Assembly (NCBI GenBank): GCA_963930775.1
Contig: OZ005707.1
Coordinates: 4,712,001-4,776,000 of the forward strand
Origin: Cliona cf. orientalis
Lineage: Eukaryota > Porifera > Demospongiae > Clionaida > Clionaidae
Direction of reading: 5' to 3'
Length of the DNA: 64,000 nt
The notes beneath the pieces are model-generated. The model was not told the DNA's origin and searched no databases. It saw only the letters and a list, made by a program, of their open reading frames with translations. Numbering within the stretch: the stretch's first letter is position 1; the number at the start of each line of letters is the position of its first letter. Positions 33,271 through 43,000 of the stretch are shown here, piece after piece. The position numbers were made by a program, and so were the translations under genes.

Positions 33271-34195
33271 TAAGGTAAACTGGGGTAATTCGTATGTGGG
33301 GCAATTTCGTATCTTCGCGTGTAGCGTGGGTAAATCCGCAAATCTCTGTTCAGGTATCAGTTTAACAATTGCATTACCGTATGGCGGGTAATTTTCGTGG
33401 AAAGTCCGAAAAGGCCCTCAAAATTAATTTTTGTGGTTTTAAATTTCGTGACAGCAACCAGTCTAGGGGCGTGGCACTCTTGCACAAGCGATGATGTAAT
33501 CTATACACGCGCTCGCGATCTTCTTTGTTACTAAGCCATACCTACAGAGACTTGGACAAATAGCATGAGATAGAAGAATATTAGTGTCGAAGACGCTATC
33601 AGCTGGATGACAGTGGCTACTATTGCTTGCTAACACTGGAAAGTGTTGGCCGTGCTGCCACGATGTTTGTGGCCACGCCCATCATCATGGACTCGCATAG
33701 TACCATATCACCGTGGGCATTAATTTTCGTGGGTGGGAAAATTTCATGACTGCCAAGTCAACCACGAAAATAACGAAAATTAGCACCCCATGAAAATTAC
33801 CCGCCGTACGGTATTCAACAACAGGAATGACATACTTGGCTTACTTATTATAGTGAGATTATAGAACTTTCTAGAAACATATATCACACAAACAAGTCGT
33901 CAACATATTCTGGTTATAATTAAGATGACAGGTTAACATGTTTAGGTAATAAAACAAAATTAATGGTTTAACACTTGAGGATATACAACTGAGTACAAAT
34001 AAGTAAGCGATGAATAGCTACATACATTACATGTGATTTCTGCTACACAACGCACGCTTTCAGACGTCCTATATACTTAGCTACCAATAGCTACTAGGTA
34101 TACCACTGGCTCGCTCCGTAATTGCTGGCATTGTGGAACGGGAAACGCGAGGATACGGAATTGCCCCACATACGAAATTACCCCGGTTTACCTTA
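33271..34195. mobile_element. 925-bp element with long ends, host of a nested MITE
   Basis: TAAGGTAAACTGGGGTAATT, CGTATGTGGGGCAATT on the left pair with the inverse on the right (GGAATTGCCCCACATACGAA, ATTACCCCGGTTTACCTTA). The paired length is about 40 bases. The interior is interrupted by 33374-33813. No transposase ORF. Confidence 0.85.
33374..33813. mobile_element. 440-bp MITE nested in the previous element
   Basis: TACCGTATGGCGGGTAATTT pairs with AAATTACCCGCCGTACGGTA, with several further matching bases on each side. The ends resemble the 36860-37070 family, so these may be subfamilies of one TACCGTATRGCGGG group. Because it is nested, it is younger than its host. Confidence 0.82.
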
Positions 34196-34791
34196 ATGAT
34201 TACAGCCACAGAGTAGAAAGTATAGGCCTGATTTTTTTAGTGTCATGGATTGTCAAAAGATCAGAGAAGGCTCCAAAACAGCTAGAATAAGCAGAATAGC
34301 TACCAAGACAGTTAATATACCAGACTATAAGCAAGTACAGGCACTGTGTGCATGGCGAGTTGCATGGTAGCTAGGGACTCGGGCCTGCCATGTGGACCTA
34401 ATTTGCTACGATATCCATGCAGCTAGTCTGCAAACCTGCATGTTGGTCTCAAGATTAGTGTGACCATCTGTAGAGAATCCTATAGTAGATGAGCCAACTA
34501 GTGGATCCAGGCCATAGCTGCAGATCAAGACATTTATGTAGCATCAGTGAAAGTAGCTTTTCTGCACACTTGGTTCTAGCCATATTGTTTTGAATGACCA
34601 GCAGCCATCATCACTTTTAAACCAGCTAGCTCCATGTCACCACAGAATAAGCTAGAGAAATAGCTCACTTCCATCTACACTGAGACTGGTAGCACTGGAC
34701 ACAGCTACTAGGTACGTACTACTAAGCACTGGTATCACACTGGCCCCTTGCTGAGTTTTTGTAGGGTTAAAATTAATGTGCAAGCAAGAGC
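34196..34791. other. Intergenic, nothing recognised
   Basis: No coding signal and no clear repeat on either strand. Confidence 0.4.
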
Positions 34792-34866
34792 TAGTCTCGT
34801 ACCCAGCCCCCAAATCCCCGCGAGGGGATTTGGGGGCTGGGTACGTGGGGTCTGGGGACGAGACTA
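34792..34866. repeat. Near-perfect long hairpin
   Basis: GTACCCAGCCCCCAAATCCC returns exactly inverted after a three-base loop (GCG), making a stem of about 21 base pairs. TAGTCTCGT and ACGAGACTA frame it. Edges of the form AGTCTCGTxCCCAG occur in small animal MITEs. A microRNA-like precursor is an alternative, but the symmetric palindrome fits a MITE better. Confidence 0.75.
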
Positions 34867-35019
34867 AGCAAGAGCTAGCTCTTTAAGTTTACAGTGTGAC
34901 ATAAAGTAGCTCATTTCAGTGGTACAAATACAGCATTTGTAAGTATTTTTGACACACTTGGCACCCCATAATTACGCTTATCCCACTTGTGCTTGTAGTA
35001 TAACCTATAGGCAAATTCA

Positions 35020-35050
<31 letters not shown>

Positions 35051-35558
35051 TGCAAACTTCTTTGAATGAGTGTTGCTATGGTGCATGACTCAGAAACAGC
35101 AGCCTGAAAGTTACTCAAGCATACATAATTGACCACCACTGAATAGTCTTTGCCACTCTGGCTATGCTTCACTGACTCTCACAACTAGATATAGTTTGCA
35201 AACTATCTTTCAACCAGCTCTACAGCTCTCCATTGTCATGACCCAAAGACCTCACAGTTCCCCAAACTCACATTCTGGACTCTACCATCTTTATCTGCGG
35301 CTGAGAATAGACAGCCCTGATATGTTGTCTAACAGACAACCTGACCTATCAGATACTCTACTCTAGCTGGGTGTGTTCACCAATTCTCCAATCAGGACTA
35401 CACTGCACACGTGAGTGACACATGTACTCGGCAGTCGATCTGATGATTAAAGACGCCATTTTTTGTTAATTTTGTGGTCCCTTGGTCTGTTTTACAGTTT
35501 GGCCGAGTAGCATTTGAGGACAACAGGGTCTAACTGTGTACTTTGATGTGAGGATCTA
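34867..35558. other. Intergenic, one TG microsatellite
   Basis: A (TG)n run at about 35020-35050. No gene recognised. Confidence 0.45.
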
Positions 35559-35935
35559 TGGACATACCAAAGGACCAAGTAGGTTGCTGGATCATATTAT
35601 TGACTGCTAAATTTAATTCGCATCCTTGTGACACACCCATGGTTCACCTGTCATGATGGTTATAAATATGTACATGTACATAGGATTGAGACAAGCTTTC
35701 TATTGTAGTTAGCCGACCACCCCTTAGATTAGCTCAGTGAAAGCACCCATGGATATACCAAAGGACCAAGTAGGTTGCTGGATCATATTATTGACTGCTA
35801 AATTTAATTCGCATCCTTGTGACACACCCATGGTTCATCTGCCATGATGGTTATAAATATATACATAGGATTGAGACAAGCTTTCTATCGTAGTTAGCCG
35901 ATCACCCCTTAGATTAGCTCTGTGAAAGTGCCCAT
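35559..35935. repeat. Tandem duplication, 190-bp period
   Basis: Two units, 35559-35748 and 35749-35935, starting ATGGACATACCAAAGGACCA and ATGGATATACCAAAGGACCA. They differ at only a few bases plus a short ATGTAC slip. Non-coding. Confidence 0.88.
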
Positions 35936-36235
35936 CTATTGGTAGTAAAATTGATAGGCTAGGCACTAAGCATAATAATAGCATAAAAATTCCCATAACT
36001 TGGCCATACATGTAAGTTGTCTTAGGTTAGTTCACTTAAACTGTACTGATCTATCGTCTCGGTTGGTAGTACTGATGGTAACATTGGTCAGCTAAGCACT
36101 AAGTTACGGTGGCTATATTAGTAGCGTAAAGTTCCCATATCGATTCTATCAATCTACTGTATAATGTATGAGGTATAGGTAAGATTGATTGTAAAGAATG
36201 TCATAATAATAATATTATTATCTCTATTCGAACAG

Positions 36236-37440
36236 AGCTATGATCCTTCAGTTAACTTTGACAGTGATTCTGATTCAGAGCTGAACAATGTAAGTAGCTA
36301 TGCAACAACATGCATGGCAGCTGCACATTCTTTGCAATTATTTCACTGATCAGAACAAGTGCTCTCCGACTCAACCTTCACACCTGCTCGATGATGTCCT
36401 CATTTGCAATGATTTTGGGTCTGAGCGTGCAGGGGGACCAACTGCTCTCAATATGGAGGGAGAGGTATATGCATATAATTTCAGCAGCTTTTGCAATAAA
36501 CAATTTCAGCAGCTTTTGCAATAGGTACTATCAGTAAACCAACATATGTGGTTCCATACATTGAAGGAAAATTAATATACGTAGTACAGTACCCAGGCCA
36601 TGTGTGTACTCTAAGCAGTCCCTTTGAAGTCCCTATACCATATAGGTATATTCTCATACAAAGACCATAGAATCATGAGGAACACAGCTGTTTTATATTA
36701 TTATTATTCAAAATGAGCAATTCAACATGAATACACACTTTCTCAAAAATAAAGAAAACCACAATAATGTCAATCAAAGTCTGCAAAATTATTCCGTATG
36801 TTGTTCCTAACTAAGTACATATTCAGATCGCTGTGTCACACTTCCGTTGTACATGGTAATACCGTATGGCGGGAAACTTTCGAGGGGGAAAACTTTCACG
36901 AATTTCGCGATTTTTCAGCCATCCGCGAAAGTTTTCTCCACGAAATTCTAGGCATGCCACACCCATTATCCCATCAGTTTTTGCATTCCGCGAAAGTTTT
37001 CTCCGCGAAATGCTCCTTTCCTACCGATCCGCGAAAGTTTTCTCCCTCGAAAATTTCCCGCTATACGGTATTGCAATTGCAGTTGTTAAATGTGCTTATT
37101 AATGGACAGCATACAACGGCACAATTATTATTGCCCGCCCCCCTCCATAATTCAATCACATCATTACCTACATTTATTTTCACAATGTCCTATATAATAA
37201 TATTATGTCTACCAGTGCAAAGGCTGTAAACGTAGAAGCACCCTGTACTGTGGCTGTTGCTACGAGTGTTCCGGGAAAGACGAGAGGCCTGCTGACTGGC
37301 ATAAGACCCATCAGTTTTGCCTCACTTGTGCCACAGAGCCTGAGGAGTGTTTGGTGTGCAAGGAGACATCGATGAGGTTGGATGAGGAAGCAACGAAGAA
37401 AGATGCTCCTCATCAACTGGAAATGTGCCCGAAAAAATGA
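36236..37440 (+). CDS. Three possible exons ending in a Cys-rich zinc-binding C-terminus
   Basis: Three in-phase pieces with splice-like borders: 36236-36289 (SYDPSVNFDSDSDSELNN, donor AAT|GTAAGT), 36354-36464 (NKCSPTQPSHLLDDVLICN, donor GAG|GTATAT) and 37216-37440 (CKGCKRRSTLYCGCCYEC, then HQFCLTCATEPEECLVC, stop TGA). Twelve cysteines in pairs suggest zinc binding. The acidic first piece and Cys-rich tail are loosely reminiscent of piggyBac-type transposases, but no catalytic core was found, so I do not name it. No start exon was found. A MITE lies in the last intron. It may be the end of a gene or of a dead one. Confidence 0.4.
36860..37070. mobile_element. 211-bp MITE, TACCGTATGGCGGGAAA ends
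   Basis: TACCGTATGGCGGGAAACTT at the left and its inverse AAATTTCCCGCTATACGGTA at the right. Internally CGCGAAAGTTTTCTCC is repeated three times. Related to 31668-31858 and probably to 33374-33813. Confidence 0.82.
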
Positions 37441-38687
37441 ATAATAAAGTTTTCCTCCCCCTAGAATGATTGAATTAATCTCAAACCGATTCATGTGAGA
37501 AAGGAATAATAGTAGCTGTCCTTAGTAGTCTATCGTAAATTTAAATTTTCACTCTATCATATGCTGCCAAGTACTATATCCTAGTATTATGTCCACTGCA
37601 GTGTAAGGGAAATTGATTATTTCAAGAGTAGATAAGCCAGATTGTTCAACTTGCTAAGATGTGAAAAGACTGAATGATATCACAGTGAAACCCACAGAAA
37701 TGTACTTGTACAAACGGTATGGCTTGTACTTGGCTACAATATAACTAGCTATGTAGCTGCAAGTCAGCTCTGCCAGGTGGTGCCAGTATACATATTAGGT
37801 GCTTCACCTGCACCTAACAACCACTTACAAAGCCATGAAGTACAACTGCGGTTACTCTTACATGACGTCGACATTCGATCTTTTCGCGTTTACGCAGTGC
37901 TTATAATTATATGCCATAAGATGAAAATGATCAAGAACAAGCCAAAAGTTATGGCTTATCTGCTCTTGATCATTTTCATGCTTGCTGTGTCCTCCAAGTT
38001 TTCAGCTCCAAACTATCATTAATAGGGCTCTGGTTAGGCGTTGACCAATTATGCTGGCATAATTTTAGAATAATAGGGACAAGTTTTGGTGGCATTAGCA
38101 TTGAGCATAATGCTAGCATAATAGGCTCAGATTTACCAATTTGAAAGTGTGGTTAAGGAATTTGGGGTGTGGTTTTGATCTTGACCACATGATCTGATAA
38201 AATGTCTGCTAGTACTAGCTCTGAAGGTAGCTCAGAACCTGTTTTGTCAAATTCGTTCTCAAATAGGCAAGAATAATCCATAAGAAACTACATACAGACC
38301 ATTGTTATTATTCAGCAATTCAATAATATGTGATGCTGTATAATTATTTTGCGTTTTTGAGGTTTTTGAGTATTTTTCAAGCATATTCGGGCATAATAGG
38401 GACTATTTTGCAGGCCTGCTGTAATAATAGGCAGAACTCTGAGCATAAAAGAATAGAATAATAGGCAATTTTGTTAGCATAATTAGTCGAAGCCTAGCCC
38501 TGGTTCTGGACCAAGGGACAAGTCTATCCTTGTGCTTTCAACACAATCCAGACCTGTCTGTGCACATCACAACATACAATTGTCAGGCTCTGATCACTCC
38601 CCCCGCTGTATATAGGCACTGTGCACTCAACCATATATTATATCTCCATCCCATGCAATTTTAGGCTATTATTATTATTATGGTATA
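37441..38687. other. Intergenic, no gene recognised
   Basis: Contains CATAATAGG-type short repeats between 38050 and 38480 (ATAATAGGGAC, ATAATAGGC and similar, about eight times). An 81-codon ORF at 37777-38022 has a palindromic stretch (ATGATCAAGAACAAGC / GCTCTTGATCATTTTCAT) and no known domain. Confidence 0.4.
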
Positions 38688-39667
38688 CAGTCGAGCCTCC
38701 GAACAAAGGACACTTTGGGAACAGGCCTCTTGTCCTTTGCTCGGAGGTTGTCCCTATCTCGGAGGTTCTGATGGTATTATCCTTAATAAGTTAGTAAATG
38801 CACTGAAATGCATAATAAGAGCAGTAGAGATCATAATCAAGTGGTTGGTATGTTCTGTTTTCAGTATCAACATAGCACAGGCTGAATTTTTTTGTTTCTG
38901 AAGTACTGGCTACTCCAAAATCATTATCTTGATTCAAGGCTAATAATATTATTATTATCGCGTATGCAGCATAATATCGCGACCGCCGGGATTGCGACAA
39001 AGGTGGGCGTGGCACGTTAATTTAAGGGCGTGGTTTCCGGATGTCCGCTATTGAGAGGCAGTTTTGCATTGAAAAGTCACGTTGGGAGCTTGGATCTTGT
39101 CCGCTGTCCGGAATCAAGAAGTGTCCGCTTCTCGGAGGTTGCTAATGTACTATAATTATGCTAAATTCAATCGGTAATGCACCTATCAATGTATTGCCCC
39201 ACCTACCCTAGTGCGGGCATATGTGGGAATAGGGTGGGGATTTGACCACTACTTTTATCAATTATCCCACCCCTGGGGGAAGCTCCTGTAATCAAAAGAC
39301 ACACCAATCCCCACCTACTACTGAATATGCAGGTCCTTGTGCAGGTGCACTATGCTAGACATACGAGTTTACATAACACTCACTTAAGCCACATTAGTGC
39401 TAACCAAGGCTACTACTTGAGGTCTAGTACTAACGTCATGGTGACACTATAATTATATAGCCTAGTAAGGGTATTTTTAGTAGTTCTGTGCTGATTTCCA
39501 GACAAAGGTAAATTCCAGCTATTCCCCACCTAAATCCTTACAAATCCCGACCCTTTGCCCGCACTAGGGTAGGTGGGGCATGACATTGATAGGTGCATAA
39601 CACGGCACTTGTCCGCTGTAGAGAGGTTGTCCGCTTCTCGGAGGGTCCGTTATCAGAGGCTCGACTG
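38688..39667. mobile_element. Pogo/Tc1-like MITE, copy 1, with nested insertion
   Basis: The ends CAGTCGAGCCTCCGAAC and GTTATCAGAGGCTCGACTG lie between TA dinucleotides. Each end carries repeated CGGAGGTTGTCC-type subterminal blocks. The same element without the insert is at 59850-60387, inverted. A 420-bp element sits at 39178-39597. Confidence 0.88.
39178..39597. mobile_element. 420-bp MITE with TAA duplication, nested
   Basis: Ends TGCACCTATCAATGT and the inverse ACATTGATAGGTGCA are perfect, and pairing continues through CCCCACCTACCCTAGTGCGG. TAA lies on both sides (39175-39177 and 39598-39600). The empty site in copy 2 reads CGGTAACACGG with one TAA. Typical of a PIF/Harbinger-type target. 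Confidence 0.92.
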
Positions 39668-40091
39668 TATCACCATAAATATGTAATTTTATATGATCCG
39701 TTACATGTCTGTATACGGATCAGTGACTGGACGTAAAATGTGTTCGGCCGTGAACGGACGTCGACCTGTGGATATTTTGCTGTGTACGTATAACTATATT
39801 ATATCTACTGGTAAAATAGCAATATTGCAACCTGTATATGTCCACACATTCACACCAATCTTTTTCGGCGATTCAACAACCACAGCAATTGTGTATGCAT
39901 GCATAGTATTTTTTGCATGCATTCTACATTCAGACTATAATAATATTATTATGATAATTGAAACAACAATCTTAAAACTTCTACATCACTGCTATAATAA
40001 TACACCCAATGTAACCTAGCTATAACAAAAATTAATTATAAGTAAACCGTACATACCAATGCACAGCTGATGCAATGTGAATGTTTAGTAT
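39668..40091. other. Intergenic, 3' side of the channel gene
   Basis: AT-rich. The 108-codon plus-strand ORF at 39693-40019 has no recognisable domain. No canonical AATAAA was seen on the minus strand near the stop codon. Confidence 0.4.
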
Positions 40092-43000
40092 TCATCTGTC
40101 TTCAATTGTGACAGACAACAGCTCCTGTTGTGCTTCCTCTTGTGGAACATTGGATACTTTAGGTAGCAATTCCTGCTCTTGTGGCTGCTTTACTTTGACT
40201 TCCGCATCTCTACTTGGTGCAGCCTCAGACTCCTTTTCGCTCGTCTTTTTGCTGGTTGTTCGTGTGAACATCCGGAAACTCATTTTGGCACGAACCTTGT
40301 ACTTCTCAATGATGTCATGAACGTAGACTGGGAGATTTTCTGTTGTTCCCACTTCTCTGTCCAACCCATTCTCGTCATCCTCTGGCTTAAACCTGGGCCA
40401 CACGAATCGCTTGTTCTTAACAATCTGGGCATCCTCTTCGGGAACTACTGTGAAACTGGGTAATGATAAATAAATTCTATTGTAGATGACATGTCATTAT
40501 TGTCTGCTCCAGTCAAAATAGTTCTTACCACCTCCCCTAAGAGCCTGGGATGGGTATATAACTATATACAAGGCTAGGCATCCCAGCATAACAGAGAATC
40601 TGATGTCACACAGAGAAGCATATAATTTTAACCAGCATTACCGGTATTTCATTGGATGTCTGTGAGCACGTAATTGATCCCCCCCCCCCCCCCAAACAAC
40701 TAATGGACATAGTTATCATATACATGTACAAGCAAGGGTTTATAACTCCTTGGAGTTTACAAGTCCTTGATAAAAGGCATGCACAGCTGATCATGACGTA
40801 CAGTGACGACACTGGAGTGTACTGATGAAACACCGTCTCGGTCTCATTGACATATCTTCCAGCGACTTTGTGAGGATGAATAGTAAGGAGTTGAGCATTA
40901 TCATCCAGACCAGATTTTATTTTACTCAACATGAAGTTCACTAAAAGTGTGTAGAAATTGGCATGCAATAATTAAGATCTTATCTCCATCATTTTACCGT
41001 ATTCTTACTGTACATTGTCAAGCTATATAGCACAATGACAGCATTTGCTAACATGCATAATATTATTACTAGCACATTGCATTGTCACAAGTATTATCCT
41101 GGTCTGTGACTTCCGAGTTATAGTACTTTCCAATTAATGCACATTGATTGTAATAATTATGTAAGTTAGCACACACAGAACACATTCTCTTCCTGCAGAG
41201 ATGTAGCTAAGCATATACGAAAATGGCATATGATACACAGGGGTGTAGCTTAGTTGTTTCCTTGTTGCCCGGAAACCCCCCCCCAGAAATTTCGGTTTGG
41301 GGTGAAAAGGGCATGAACATTTAGTTTGGGTGTTAGAAGTATAACATGGTTTTCAATAAGCTAGTGAATGGATCATGTATATTCTCTCTCTCTCCCTTTT
41401 CTTCCCTCCTTTTTTGAGGGGGCTGGTGCTTTAGAGGGGAAGGCTCCCCCCCCCCCCCCCCCCCCCCGGATGAACTCCTGACTGTCCTGTGCATGCAATT
41501 TATGCAGCTATACTAGTCATTATGCAATCAGCTATATAACTTACAAGTGCTCTTGTGAAAAGAGTTGTCCATGGGAGATACCAAAATGAAGTTGATCTTT
41601 TCCTCCTTCGAATTCTTCCAAATTTCCTTTGCCACATCAAGGAACTGTAGGAATGAATAAGTGATAGTACTGGATCCCAACTTCTTTATATACCCACGAG
41701 AGAGTATCTTAACCTAATCAATTTAGACCACCCTTTGAACTGGCATAATTTATTATTGCATGTACTCACAAACACATGAAAGCCGCTGCCCATCAATTGC
41801 AAGTAGACTGCTGGTCTGGACAACTGCTGTGCATATCACAGTATACAATACACTGGTATACTATGCACTGGGATTTTGTTTGAAAACTGGTCAGTTTAAA
41901 TAAAGTAGCTATAGCTGCCATGCAAGGACATTGCTAACTTTATCTCTAGATGTTTCCTTTGTCAGAACATCCTCTGCACAGGTGAGTGAGGTGATACCAC
42001 CTGAGTCGTGTTGTCTGTCCACCACTTTATCCGGATTGTAGTAGTACGGGTTAAAGTTGATATGTCCCACCTATGTGTGTGTAACAAATAACACAGTAAT
42101 ACAATTATACATGTACGTGTGCAGGCAGGGATGAGAACAACAATAATACGTATACCTTTGTTATCATGAGGCTGCACAACATGCTGCGATACACCAATGT
42201 CACAATGACATAGTAAACAGTGTCGTATTATGCCCAGTCTCACCTCAATGCAAGGTCTTAGCTTTACACGCTATAATGCACAAAAATTTGACTTACAATG
42301 CTGAAGACTCTTCCTAGGGCGTTGACAAAACTGAGAGATGGAGAACCAAATGAGATACAGAGGGCGACAGCTCTGGGCTTAACACGAGAGGCAAAGCCAA
42401 TCACAGCACCTCGGATGGTGTGGGGGAGAACCTGAAGAAAAAGTCAACAGCAAAACAATCATGGATGAGGGAACCATCTAGATGGCTTATAGGCACCTCC
42501 AGGAGTATTATAATGGAGGAGAGAGAGTATCATATGCTGACATTTAAAATGCTGAGTAGATCATGTGCATCCAGTATAGCCGCTAAGCGCATGCATGCAC
42601 ATAATATGCGAGTTAAATCTACATTACGTATATTATATATGCGCAAAATGGTCATGTGACTTTATAATATTTTGATTGGTTTCAACTTTCAACGTGGTAC
42701 ATGGTATACTGCAAGTATGATACTCCCTCTCCTCCTCTATTATAATATACTCTTGGTACCTCTCAATAAGAAAACCTAGGCCTCGTCCCCAGGCCCATCA
42801 GTGTTGCACAGTGAATAATGGGAGGGCCTAAGAATGAGGCTAGTAAAGGCCTATACATTTAAAGCCATCAAGTTATGACAGATCACAAGAAAGGCTTCAG
42901 AAACAAGGTGAAAGCAATGGCACTGGATTGCCCTCCCCACCGTGGATGGCGTACAAGCATACAACGTTGCCATAAATTCAACCACTAGCTCCTACCAACT

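Noticed and set aside
40081..40463. Plus-strand ORFs opposite the last channel-gene exon
   Set aside because: Shadows of the minus-strand exon, which has protein-like composition and consistent splicing.
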